A DNA stretch of 64,000 bases from Burkholderia cepacia. Lineage in GTDB: Bacteria > Pseudomonadota > Gammaproteobacteria > Burkholderiales > Burkholderiaceae. The notes below the pieces were generated by a model, which saw only the letters and a list, made by a program, of their open reading frames with translations, searched no databases and was not told where the DNA came from. Made by a program: the position numbers and the translations under genes. Positions 8,383 to 17,237 of the stretch are shown here, piece after piece. The DNA is taken from assembly GCF_001718835.1 (NCBI RefSeq), contig NZ_CP013444.1, forward strand, positions 2,914,001 through 2,978,000, given 5' to 3'. The number at the start of each line of letters is the position of its first letter. The first letter of the stretch is position 1.

Positions 8383-9544
8383 GGGAGCCTCGCGAACGCG
8401 TGATGGCCTTCAGGATGAGCGCACGATCGACCGAGCCGCAGTAGCAGCCGTCGTCGTCGACGACAGGCAGTGCATTCGGGCTCGCCACCACGCGCGCGAC
8501 GACATGTTCGAGCGACGCATCGCGCCGGATGCTTTCGATCGGGCTCACGGACGGCGTGTCCTGACCGATCGCATCGCGCGTGACGAAGCCGCGGATCTTG
8601 CGTTGCGCGTCGAGCACGAACGCATAGTCGGCACTGCCGTTCAGCGTTGCCGCGACGTTCGCGGCATCGCACTTCGACACGATCGGCACGGCGCCCGTCT
8701 GCATCAGGTCGCCGGCCGTGAGGTAGCGGCTGGTGTCGATGCCGTCGAAGAACGCGCGCACGTAGTCGTCGGCCGGGTTCGCGATGATGTCCTGCGGCGT
8801 GCCGACCTGCACGAGCCGGCCGCCTTCCATGATCGCGATGCGGTTGCCGATGCGCAGCGCTTCTTCCAGATCGTGCGACACGAACATGATCGTGCGGCGC
8901 TGTTCCTTCTGCAGTTGCAGCAGCACATCCTGCATTTCGCGGCGCTTGAGCGGATCGAGCGCGGAGAACGCCTCGTCCATGATCATCAGCGACGGGTTCA
9001 CGGCCAGCGCACGGGCGAGGCCCACGCGCTGCTGCATGCCGCCCGACAGCTCGGACGGCAGCTTGTGCGAGAACGGTGCAAGACCGACCTGCTCGAGCAC
9101 TTCCATCGCGCGGCGCTCGCGTTCCTTCTTGCCGACGCCCGCGACTTCCAGGCCGAACGCGGCGTTCGACACCACGGAGCGATGCGGCATCAGCGCGAAC
9201 GACTGGAACACCATGCTCATGTCCTTGCGGCGCAGCGCGGTCAGCGCAGAGCGGCGCGCCGACGCGACGTCGAGCCCGTCGATCATCACCTTGCCGGCGC
9301 TCGGATCGACCAGCCGGTTCACGAGGCGGATCAGCGTGGACTTGCCGGAGCCGGACAGGCCCATCAGCACGAATATTTCGCCTTCCTGCACATCGAAGGA
9401 GACGTTGTGCACGCCGACGACCTGGCCGGTGCGCTTGAGCACGTCGTCCTTCGTCGCGCCGGCGGCAAGCATGTCGAGCGCCTGCTGCGGGTTACTTCCA
9501 AACACCTTGCACAGACCTTCGACCACGACCTTGGGGGCATCCAT
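8375..9544 (-). CDS. choV: Choline ABC transporter ATP-binding protein ChoV
   Basis: A 389-residue ATPase of the ProV/OpuAA type. The Walker A site is at residues 62-70 (GLSGSGKST), the Q-loop near 114 (MVFQSFALMP), the signature LSGGM at 166-170, and Walker B with catalytic Glu at 186-191 (LMIMDE). Residues about 270-389 are a pair of CBS domains, which in this family sense ionic strength or nucleotides. It is first in the minus-strand order choV-choW-regulator-choX. The 650 bases upstream hold its promoter and that of the divergent RpiR gene. Confidence 0.85.
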   Translation of the reverse strand: MDAPKVVVEGLCKVFGSNPQQALDMLAAGATKDDVLKRTGQVVGVHNVSFDVQEGEIFVLMGLSGSGKSTLIRLVNRLVDPSAGKVMIDGLDVASARRSALTALRRKDMSMVFQSFALMPHRSVVSNAAFGLEVAGVGKKERERRAMEVLEQVGLAPFSHKLPSELSGGMQQRVGLARALAVNPSLMIMDEAFSALDPLKRREMQDVLLQLQKEQRRTIMFVSHDLEEALRIGNRIAIMEGGRLVQVGTPQDIIANPADDYVRAFFDGIDTSRYLTAGDLMQTGAVPIVSKCDAANVAATLNGSADYAFVLDAQRKIRGFVTRDAIGQDTPSVSPIESIRRDASLEHVVARVVASPNALPVVDDDGCYCGSVDRALILKAITRSRGSHV

Positions 9545-10195
9545 CGAAACCTTCTCCTCGTGTAGCGGGGACTCACGTGTGTCATAGCGTGCCTACATAG
9601 TTGCCAGAAAAAACCCCGACCTGCCGACGAATTACGACAAACGCTTGCGCAAATACGACACGGGGGAAAAGCGGCGTCCAGCCGCGCCGGGTGAGGCCGC
9701 GCGGCCGGCGCCAGTGGTTTGCGGCGGCGCAAAACCTGTATCGCCATGACTGGCGGACATCACGGGTAGAACTTGTGCGGAGCAACGTGCGGCGGATTCG
9801 GCGGCGGCGGGCGCGAAATGGCCTCTGCCGCGCGTCGCTTTCGGACAAATCCACGTCCGATCGGCTGGATTGATTCGTGCCGCACCGAGCTGGTGCGCGA
9901 CAGCGAGCCGACAGGCGCCGCAACGAGATCGCGTGAAAAGCGAATGCCCGTGCGGAAACCGGTGCGCCTGTCGAGCCAGATTGCGCCGACCATCGCCGTT
10001 CGCCCGCAATTTGTTTCGGGTTCCTTCACGCTGAATCGGAGCGTTACGGATGCGCGCCGTCGCGCGTGGTCGTCGCCCGTTGAATTATCCAGACGATTGA
10101 ACACTTGTTTTCACGTTTTCACTAGCTTGAAAATCAATATTCACGCGACCATACTTCACCCGTCCCGTTATCCCGCTACCTAGCCATCCCTCCCC
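9545..10195. other. Intergenic region between divergent choV and rpiR-type genes
   Basis: About 650 bases without a convincing gene. The short frames here have no recognisable protein pattern or ribosome binding site. It must hold the promoters of choV (leftward) and of the RpiR regulator (rightward). The last 100 bases before 10196 are AT-rich and contain the operator-like repeats listed at 10107-10133. Nothing else stood out. Confidence 0.5.
10107..10133. promoter_or_regulatory. Operator-like repeats upstream of the RpiR gene
   Basis: The 8-mer GTTTTCAC occurs twice in perfect tandem (10107-10114 and 10115-10122). The second copy also forms an inverted repeat, TTTTCA-6-TGAAAA (10116-10133). 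It lies about 65 bases before the RpiR start, a suitable position for autoregulation and for control of the peptide-salvage genes. Binding is inferred. Confidence 0.4.
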
Positions 10196-11170
10196 GTGAG
10201 CAACACCGAGCCGCCCGGCGCGATCGAGCGCATTCACCACGCATCCGCGACCGCATCCGACGCGCTGAAGCCCGTCGCGCGATGGCTGGCGTCCCATTCG
10301 CTCGACGCCGCAACGCTCACGATCGAGGAAGTCGCGCAAGCGTGCGGCGGCTCCGTCGCCAGCGTCAACCGGTTCGCGAAGCACGCCGGATATCGCGGGT
10401 TTTCGGAGCTGAAGGCGGACCTTGCCGCGGTCGTGCGGCAAGCGCTGCAACCGGTGGAGAAACTGGCGGCGCAGGCAAAGCAGGAAGGGATCGGCGCCTG
10501 GCTCGCGGATCACCAGCGCAATCTGGCCGCGATGGATTCGTCGCTTCAAACGGAGCGGCTGGCCCAGGTGGTGACGCGCATCGTCGCGAGCAACGCCGTG
10601 TATTGCCTCGGGCTCGGCCTGAGCACCTACCTGACCGGCTTGCTTGCAGACACGTTGATGCCGTATCACCGGCGCGTCGTGTGGGCCGCCGCGGGTGGCG
10701 GCAGCGAGCAAGCCGCCCGACACATGACGCACGTCGGCGCCGGCGACACGCTGATCGCGATCTCGCTGCCCCGCTATTCGCGCGACACGGTCGAGCTTGC
10801 GCGCTTTGCTCGCGAACGCGGCGCTTTCGTCGTCGCGCTGACCGACAACCCGACCGCGCCGCTCGCCGCCGCAGCCGACGCCGTCCTGCTGGCGCCGGCC
10901 GAGCATCGCGTGCTGTCGTCGAGTTCGGTGGCGATGGTGGCGCTCGTCGAAACGCTCGCATCGGAAGTGCTGAAGGCGACACCGCAGACGCAAGCCGTCG
11001 CGGCCGCGTTGTCGCAAACCGTTCTGCCGTATCTCGCATTCGACACCACGGCTTCGACGCCGGCGCATGCGGAAGCCGACCGGACGCGCGACAACAAGGC
11101 CGGCGACGTTGGCCGCCGGCGTGGCGCAGCCGCTCCCGGCGCACCTCGCAAGACACGCAACCCTTCGTGA
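10196..11170 (+). CDS. MurR/RpiR family transcriptional regulator
   Basis: A 324-residue protein starting at GTG. Residues about 10-85 are the RpiR helix-turn-helix domain (LTIEEVAQACGGSVASVNRF, GYRGFSELKADL). Residues about 115-260 are a SIS domain (CLGLGLSTYLTGLLADTL, GDTLIAISLPRYSRDTVELA) that usually binds phosphosugars or related small ligands. The final 50 residues are low-complexity and basic. It sits just upstream of a POT peptide transporter and an isoaspartyl peptidase on the same strand, so its ligand here may be a peptide product instead of a sugar phosphate. The family call is secure. Confidence 0.85.
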   Translation: MSNTEPPGAIERIHHASATASDALKPVARWLASHSLDAATLTIEEVAQACGGSVASVNRFAKHAGYRGFSELKADLAAVVRQALQPVEKLAAQAKQEGIGAWLADHQRNLAAMDSSLQTERLAQVVTRIVASNAVYCLGLGLSTYLTGLLADTLMPYHRRVVWAAAGGGSEQAARHMTHVGAGDTLIAISLPRYSRDTVELARFARERGAFVVALTDNPTAPLAAAADAVLLAPAEHRVLSSSSVAMVALVETLASEVLKATPQTQAVAAALSQTVLPYLAFDTTASTPAHAEADRTRDNKAGDVGRRRGAAAPGAPRKTRNPS

Positions 11171-11227
11171 CCTTGCAAGCGTCGCCATCATTCCATTCAG
11201 CAGTTCGGGTATTCGAGGAAACCCAAC

Positions 11228-12787
11228 ATGACCACGACTTCCGATAGCGTCACGGTTCAGCCGCTCAGGGATACGGCGGGGCTCGCGGGGCATCCGCGCG
11301 GCCTCACCACGCTGTTCTTCACCGAGATGTGGGAGCGGTTCAGCTTCTACGGGATGCGAGCCATTCTCGTGCTGTACATGGTCGCCGCTCCGGGCCTCGG
11401 CGGGCTCGGCTACGACACGCCCCATGCGACGGCGATCTACGGCACGTATTCGATGGCCGCGTTCCTGCTGTCGCTGCCGGGCGGCATCATCGCCGACCAG
11501 TGGCTCGGCACGCGTCGCTCGGTCTTGATCGGCGGCATCATCATCGCGGCCGGCCACTTCACCATGGCCATTCCCGCGGTCCCGACGTTCTTCGCGGGGC
11601 TCGTGCTCGTCGCATGCGGCACGGGCCTGCTCAAGCCGAACGTGAGCGCGCTCGTGGGCGGCCTCTACTCGCAAGACGACGACCGCCGCGACAGCGGCTT
11701 CTCGCTCTTCTACATGGGCATCAACATCGGCGCATTCCTCGCGCCGCTCGTCTGCGGCTTTCTCGCGGAAGCCGAGCCTTTCAAGAACGTGCTGCGCTCG
11801 TTCGGCATCGATCCGGTCAACAGCTGGCACTTCGGCTTTGCAGCGGCAGGCGTCGGCATGCTGCTCGGCCTCGTCGTCTTCTGGTCCCAACGCGGCCGTC
11901 TCGAGCACGTCGGCGACCGCCTCGCGGCGAAGCCCGCGGCATCGACGCGGAAACGGCAGGACGGTGCGCGGCAGACGGCGGCCTACGTCGCGCTCGGCAT
12001 GTTCACCGTCGTCGGCACGGGGCTCGCGGGAAGCAACTGGCAGAACGTGCTTCCGTTCCTGCTGGCGTTCGACGCGCTCGTGCTCGTCATCATGATGGGC
12101 ATCCGGGAGCAACTGACCGGCGCCGAGTGGAAGCGCCTCGCCGTGATGGGCATTTACTTCGTCGTGACGATCGCATTCTGGTCCGCGTATGAACAGAAAG
12201 GCTCGAGCCTGAGCCTGTTCGCCAAGGAAATGGTGGAGCGCAACATCGGCAGCTTCGTCGTGCCCGCGGCCTGGTTCCAGTCGCTGACCGCGCTGTACGT
12301 GATCCTGCTCGCGCCGGTGTTCGCGGCGCTCTGGGTGCGGCTCGGCCGTCGTCAACCGTCGAGCCTCGCGAAGCTCGCGATCGCGCCGCTGCTGATCGGC
12401 TTCGGCTATGCCGCGTTCGCGATCCTGTGCTCGACGCTTCATGTCGGCGTGAAGATCAATCCGCTCTGGCTTGCCGGCCTGTTCCTGTTCGAAGTGTTCG
12501 GCGAGCTGTGCCTGAGCCCGATCGGCCTGAACCTCGTCACGAAGCTGGCGCCCGTCAAGCTCGTCGGCCTGATGATGGGGCTCTGGTTCTTCGGCAGCTC
12601 GTTCGGCTACAAGCTTGCCGGTTACTTCGCGGGCTTCTACATGCCCGACCCGGCGCGGCTGACGATGCTCTACGGCAGCATCGCCGCGGGGCTCTTCGCC
12701 GTCGCGGCCCTGCTGTTCCTGATGATGCCCATGATGAGAAAGCTCGTCGGCGACGAATCGGCGAAGGCCGCGACGCATACGCATTGA
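11228..12787 (+). CDS. POT/PTR family peptide MFS transporter
   Basis: A 519-residue proton-coupled oligopeptide transporter with 12-14 predicted membrane helices. The ExxERFxYYG signature is present as EMWERFSFYGMRAIL in helix 1, followed by the PTR2 region GGIIADQWLGTRRSVLIGG. Proteins of this family (DtpA type) import di- and tripeptides. It starts 57 bases after the RpiR gene and is followed 31 bases later by an isoaspartyl peptidase, suggesting one transcript for uptake and cleavage of dipeptides, perhaps beta-aspartyl ones. Substrate is inferred from the neighbour. Confidence 0.85.
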   Translation: MTTTSDSVTVQPLRDTAGLAGHPRGLTTLFFTEMWERFSFYGMRAILVLYMVAAPGLGGLGYDTPHATAIYGTYSMAAFLLSLPGGIIADQWLGTRRSVLIGGIIIAAGHFTMAIPAVPTFFAGLVLVACGTGLLKPNVSALVGGLYSQDDDRRDSGFSLFYMGINIGAFLAPLVCGFLAEAEPFKNVLRSFGIDPVNSWHFGFAAAGVGMLLGLVVFWSQRGRLEHVGDRLAAKPAASTRKRQDGARQTAAYVALGMFTVVGTGLAGSNWQNVLPFLLAFDALVLVIMMGIREQLTGAEWKRLAVMGIYFVVTIAFWSAYEQKGSSLSLFAKEMVERNIGSFVVPAAWFQSLTALYVILLAPVFAALWVRLGRRQPSSLAKLAIAPLLIGFGYAAFAILCSTLHVGVKINPLWLAGLFLFEVFGELCLSPIGLNLVTKLAPVKLVGLMMGLWFFGSSFGYKLAGYFAGFYMPDPARLTMLYGSIAAGLFAVAALLFLMMPMMRKLVGDESAKAATHTH

Positions 12788-12818
12788 CGTTCGAATCGAA
12801 TACCGCAGGAAACGTGAA

Positions 12819-13793
12819 ATGGAAAGGACCATCCTCGCAGTCCACGGCGGCGCCGGCACGCTGCAGCGCGGCGTCATGACGCCGGAACAGGAAGCCGCTC
12901 ATCGCGCCGCGCTCGAAGCAGCGCTCGTGGCGGGCCATCTGGTTCTGAAAGCCGGCGGGTCGAGCGTCGACGCCGTCGTCGCCGCCGTCGTCGCATTGGA
13001 GAATTGCCCGCTGTTCAACGCGGGGCGCGGCTCGGTGTTCACGCATGCGGGCACCCACGAAATGGATGCGGCCGTCATGGAAGGACACACCGGGCGCGCA
13101 GGCGCGGTGGCCGGCGTGTCTCGCATCAGGAATCCCGTCGAAGCGGCACGGCGCGTGATGGGTCGATCCACGCACGTGCTGCTGTCGGGTGCAGGGGCCG
13201 AGCAATTCGCGATCGACGAAGGCCTCGCGTTGGAGCCCCCCGAGTACTTCCACACCGATTTCCGCTGGCAGCAGCTGGTTGCCGTGCGCGACACCGGACG
13301 CGCATTGCTCGATCACGACGGTGCGGCGCTGCTTCGCCAGCAGGCGCCTGCCGATTCGAGCCGGCTCAACAACGGCGAGCACAAGTTCGGCACCGTCGGC
13401 GCCGTCGCGCGCGATGCCAACGGTCATCTCGCCGCCGCGACCTCCACGGGCGGCTTGACGAACAAGCGCCACGGACGCATCGGCGATTCGCCGCTCATCG
13501 GATGCGGCACCTTTGCCGACACACGCGTGGCCGTGTCCGCGACGGGAACGGGGGAAGCATTCATCCGCGCGGTCGCGGCCCATGACGTCGCCGCACGGAT
13601 GAAGTACGGTCATGCGATGGTCGACGAGGCCGCGCGCACGGTCGTCAACGAGGTGATTCCGAGCCAGGGCGGCAGCGGAGGACTCATCGCCGTCGATGCC
13701 GACGGGCGCGTGTCGATGCCGTTCAACACCGAAGGCATGTATCGCGGCGTCATTCAGGCGGACGGCAAGCGGTATGTCGACATCTATCGGTAG
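12819..13793 (+). CDS. Isoaspartyl peptidase / plant-type L-asparaginase
   Basis: A 324-residue Ntn-hydrolase precursor. Autocleavage at Gly191-Thr192 in KFGTVGAVARD would expose Thr192 as catalytic nucleophile. The flanking HGGAGT (residues 9-14), NAGRGSVF and TSTGGLTNKRHGRIGDSP are the substrate and sodium-loop motifs of the IaaA/plant asparaginase family. It hydrolyses beta-aspartyl dipeptides and asparagine in the cytoplasm. Placement after a POT permease and an RpiR regulator suggests use of imported isoaspartyl dipeptides, such as those from damaged proteins or cyanophycin. Confidence 0.88.
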   Translation: MERTILAVHGGAGTLQRGVMTPEQEAAHRAALEAALVAGHLVLKAGGSSVDAVVAAVVALENCPLFNAGRGSVFTHAGTHEMDAAVMEGHTGRAGAVAGVSRIRNPVEAARRVMGRSTHVLLSGAGAEQFAIDEGLALEPPEYFHTDFRWQQLVAVRDTGRALLDHDGAALLRQQAPADSSRLNNGEHKFGTVGAVARDANGHLAAATSTGGLTNKRHGRIGDSPLIGCGTFADTRVAVSATGTGEAFIRAVAAHDVAARMKYGHAMVDEAARTVVNEVIPSQGGSGGLIAVDADGRVSMPFNTEGMYRGVIQADGKRYVDIYR

Positions 13794-13873
13794 ACGGCGA
13801 CGTGTCGCCTCCATCGAGCGGCGGGCTCATGCATGCCGCGACGAGGCATGCTTCTTCGTCGACATCCGCGACG

Positions 13874-13907
13874 AAAAAAAGCCCCGCCTGCATCCGCGCG
13901 GCGGGGC
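13874..13907 (-). terminator. Minus-strand Rho-independent terminator with no minus-strand gene upstream
   Basis: An 8-bp GC-rich stem (13881-13888 with 13900-13907) followed on the minus strand by seven T (13874-13880). The nearest genes on both sides are on the plus strand, so as an oriented terminator it is orphan. On the plus strand the same hairpin could still end the peptidase transcript, but no T run follows there. Confidence 0.5.
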
Positions 13908-14153
13908 CAACCCATGTCAGTAGAGACATCATGGAGGAGACGGGCCCATCTTATCGACCGCGGCCGGCCGTCCCAACCAAGCATTTCTGCTATCGATCCG
14001 TGCGGCCGCGCACACGATTGCGCGCGCCTCACGGCATATCGATAGAACGAAAAGTCGTTTTCAGAGTGGCGGCGGGGTCGTTACCATCTGGTTTTAAGCC
14101 CGCGTTTAAGGCTGTGCCAGGCCGCCGGGCAAGCCATCCCCAAGGAGCGCCCC

Positions 14154-14804
14154 TTGACTGCATTCGATCAACACCGCCGCCCGTTCGTCGTCGGCATCGG
14201 CGGTACCACCCGGGCAGCGTCGTCGACCGAACGCGCGCTGTCGTTCGCGTTGCGCGGCGCGCAGGCGGCCGGCGCACGCACGCGCCTGTTCGACGGCCCG
14301 TTCCTGCATACGCTGCCGCACTACGCCCCCGAACACAAAACGCTGACCGACGCGCAGCGCGAACTGATCGACGCCGTGCGCCAGGCCGACGCGATCGTCA
14401 TCGCGACGCCCGGCTATCACGGCGGCGTCTCCGGCCTCGTGAAGAACGCGCTCGACACGCTCGAGGAACTGCGTGCGGACGATCGCCCCTATCTCGACGG
14501 ACGCGCGGTCGGCCTGATCGTCACCGCGTACGGCTGGCAGGCGGCCGGCACCGTGCTGACGTCGCTGCGTTCGATCGTGCATGCGCTGCGCGGCTGGCCG
14601 ACGCCGTTCGGCGCGACCGTGAACACGCTCGAAACGCGCTTCGACAGCGCCGACAGCTGCTCGGATCCGAAGGTCGTCGCCCAGCTCGAGACGGTCGGCA
14701 CGCAAGCGGCCGAGTTCGCGCTCGCGTTCGCCTCGCATCGCGCGGCCTCGCATGCGGCATCGGTCGATGCGCTCGCGCCCGTGCTGAAGGTCGCCAACCA
14801 GTAA
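14154..14804 (+). CDS. NADPH-dependent FMN reductase family protein
   Basis: A 216-residue flavodoxin-like oxidoreductase. The start is TTG, chosen because AAGGAG lies 7-12 bases upstream. The N-terminal GIGGTTRAASSTERAL is the FMN phosphate-binding loop, and IVIATPGYHGGVSGLVKNALD is the typical second flavin loop of the NADPH_dep_red/FMN_red family (SsuE-like). It probably reduces FMN or quinones using NAD(P)H. No partner monooxygenase is adjacent, so its pathway is open. Confidence 0.8.
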   Translation: MTAFDQHRRPFVVGIGGTTRAASSTERALSFALRGAQAAGARTRLFDGPFLHTLPHYAPEHKTLTDAQRELIDAVRQADAIVIATPGYHGGVSGLVKNALDTLEELRADDRPYLDGRAVGLIVTAYGWQAAGTVLTSLRSIVHALRGWPTPFGATVNTLETRFDSADSCSDPKVVAQLETVGTQAAEFALAFASHRAASHAASVDALAPVLKVANQ

Positions 14805-15010
14805 CCCGCCCCTTTCCTCTTTTCCCGTTCCGCCGCCCGCGCCCGGCGCCTTGCCCGTGCGCGGGCGGCTTGCATCCGGCCGCCGTACGCGCGGCCGTCC
14901 ACCGTCGATAAGGTTTCGGCCCGCCGCGTGATTTGCATTGGCCGAAAGATTGGTTCACGCGGCCGGCGGGTTTTCGTACGCTGAACATCCGAACTTTCTC
15001 CGCGCACGCC

Positions 15011-15229
15011 ATGAACCGTACGATCCGCTACAAGGGCTACGAAGTCGCCCCCGCTGCCGCCCGGTTGCCGAACGGGCTGTTCGCCGCCAACCTGACGATC
15101 GCGAAGGCGAGCAGCGGCCCGTCGCCGCGCTCCGTTTCGTTCGACGCGATCGATTTCTTCTTCGAGGAAGAACACGCGCTTGCCTACGCGTCCCGCTGGG
15201 GCCGCCTCTGGGTCGACACGCACGCGTGA
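15011..15229 (+). CDS. Small conserved protein of unknown function
   Basis: A 72-residue protein starting at the ATG at 15011 (MNRTIRYKGYEVAPAAARLP). An upstream in-frame ATG would add 26 residues without a family-like pattern. It is soluble, with alternating beta-type strands and an acidic aromatic patch (AIDFFFEEEHALAYASRWGR). There is no signal peptide or membrane segment. I do not recognise a functional family. It stands alone between an FMN reductase and a ferritin-like protein on the same strand. Confidence 0.6.
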   Translation: MNRTIRYKGYEVAPAAARLPNGLFAANLTIAKASSGPSPRSVSFDAIDFFFEEEHALAYASRWGRLWVDTHA

Positions 15230-15324
15230 CGCACGCCTGGCCGGCGTGCGCATGGCCGCTCGAAAATACGCGAAAACGGGAGCCGTGGGAGAATCTTTCG
15301 ATCCGTAATCGCACAACAATAGCC

Positions 15325-16227
15325 ATGAGTGACACGCTGCAGGAACAGCACGCAGCCGCAGATCACGCAATGCGCAACTGGACCTTCGAGAGGCAAGGTC
15401 CGGTCCGGATCGGTTCCGATGCGCACATGCAGATGTTCTGCCGCATGCTGCTCGACACACACAACCCGTACAAGCCGGCGGTGATCGACTGGCCGCCACT
15501 CAAGCCCGCCGAACTCAGGCGACTCACGTCGCTGCCGATCTGGGACATCGCGGTGCAGACCGAAGGTCGTGCATCGATCCGCGTCGCGACGTTCGCGTCG
15601 ACCGTCCGCGACCCGCTGCTGAAGCAGGCGCTCGAGATGGACGGCGGCGAGGAAGCGCGTCACAAGGTCGTGCTGTCGAAGCTCGTCGAGGCATACGGCA
15701 TCCGGCTCGCCCCCGAGCCACCCTACCCGGCGCCGAAGGACCCCGAGTGGTCGTGGATGGTCACGGGCTTCAGCGAATGCATCGACAGCTTCTTCGCGTT
15801 CGGCCTGTTCCGCTCCGCGCAGCGCTCCGGTTATTTCCCGCCCGAACTCGTCGACACCTTCGAGCCCGTGATCCAGGAAGAAGGCCGCCACATCCTGTTC
15901 TTCGTGAACTGGTACGCGTGGTACTGGCGCAGCCTGCCGTGGTGGCGCCGGCCCGCGTTCTTAGTGAAAGTTGCTGCCGTGTGGGCGTTCCTGATCTGGG
16001 AACGGATCGGCATCGCGCGCGGGATCGACGCCGACGGCGTCGCGCACGACGCGAACTTCCCGGCGACGAGCACCGCCGACATCGGCGAAGCGTTGAACCC
16101 GCGCGAACTGATCGAACTGTGTCTCGCCGAGAACGATCGGCGGATGGCCGGTTACGACAAGCGCCTGCTGCGCCCGTTGTTCGTGCCGCGTATGGCGCGG
16201 CTCGCGCTGCGGTTCATCAGGAAATAG
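15325..16227 (+). CDS. Ferritin-like domain protein, possible diiron oxidoreductase
   Basis: A 300-residue protein starting at the ATG at 15325; the open frame before it has no support. Two ExxH-type iron-ligand motifs typical of the ferritin-like four-helix bundle are visible: EMDGGEEARHKVVL and IQEEGRHILFFVNW. An aromatic, hydrophobic C-terminal half (WYAWYWRSLPWW) could be a membrane-associated segment. Substrate and role are unknown. It is last in the plus-strand run before a 1-kb gap. Confidence 0.6.
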   Translation: MSDTLQEQHAAADHAMRNWTFERQGPVRIGSDAHMQMFCRMLLDTHNPYKPAVIDWPPLKPAELRRLTSLPIWDIAVQTEGRASIRVATFASTVRDPLLKQALEMDGGEEARHKVVLSKLVEAYGIRLAPEPPYPAPKDPEWSWMVTGFSECIDSFFAFGLFRSAQRSGYFPPELVDTFEPVIQEEGRHILFFVNWYAWYWRSLPWWRRPAFLVKVAAVWAFLIWERIGIARGIDADGVAHDANFPATSTADIGEALNPRELIELCLAENDRRMAGYDKRLLRPLFVPRMARLALRFIRK

Positions 16228-17237
16228 CGTCGGATGTGGTTCGCGGCGTCTCGCCGCGAAGATCGATTCCGCTTGCCGGCCGGGGCGGTTGTTCGCCGAC
16301 CACCTCGTGTTGCCTCCACCGCCTGCCTGCGTGCCTGAAGTCAGCCCTCCTGACGCGACGTCCCGCCTGCCCTTCACGCACGCTTCATTTCCCGCTCCTC
16401 GACACGGAACCGCCCGGCAGCGCCTTGCCGCATCGCGGCCCGATCCGATCGATCCGGACGCGCCGCCCGTCCCGACGCCGCCCCGCTGCTACCGCTCGGC
16501 GGCTGCGGCAAACGCCAGCGCCGAATCGTGCGTTGCGATTTCCTTCCGAAATTGAGCCGATTGTTGAGGAACCGCAATGCTCACTCAAACAAATTCGAAA
16601 TAGACATGCAGCCGGCGCGGCTCGCGTCCGGCCTCATTTTTTTCCTGCCGACGATCTGCATCCTCCCCGAACCGGCCCGTCAGACGGTCGCATCCCGGCG
16701 ATGTGCGATGCGCAGACTGGCATAGCCGGATTACCGTCCTTTACGCATTTCTCATCTCAAATTTCAACACAAAACAAAAAGCAAAACCAGAAAAAACATG
16801 AATTAATAAATTAATATCAACGCATCGAAAATTATCTCGATTCCATCTCCAACATTACAAATACATAACAAAGCAGGCAGTGCGCAAACGTTTGCTATTT
16901 CATTTGTCTTACTTTATCATCCCGACGCTCGTCAACCCATCGACAACACCGCCACCAAACCATTGATGGACAAGGCCATCACGCAGCAAGACGTCACGCC
17001 TCATACCTTTCAATCCTCCTTCCCATTGTTTTACTTGGCCTTACTCCAGAATTGTTGCCCTCAGCACTTATTAACCAAATTTTAACTTTCTCTCGCGCTC
17101 ATTTTTCACTATTTAGCAATTCATAAAATCCATCTCAAATAAACTCCGCCCATATTTTTGGGATTGCACGAGCGCACGGCACATTCATCTAACAAAAGAG
17201 ACCGGTGTGTGGCGTGCATATTTGGAGGTAGCAGGAC
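16228..17237. other. Long AT-rich leader region before the adhesin gene
   Basis: About 1 kb without a supported gene. From about 16740 to 17160 the sequence turns sharply AT-rich (many A/T runs) against the GC-rich flanks, as is common upstream of large surface adhesins silenced by H-NS-type proteins. The adhesin start at 17238 has an AGGA site just upstream. Short frames here look non-coding. Confidence 0.5.

Noticed and set aside
9582..10104. Several short frames in the choV-rpiR interval.
   Set aside because: Arginine-rich translations typical of GC-rich non-coding frames, overlapping each other on both strands.
16289..16555. A possible small gene in the gap before the adhesin.
   Set aside because: Proline-rich low-complexity translation, no ribosome binding site and no family pattern.
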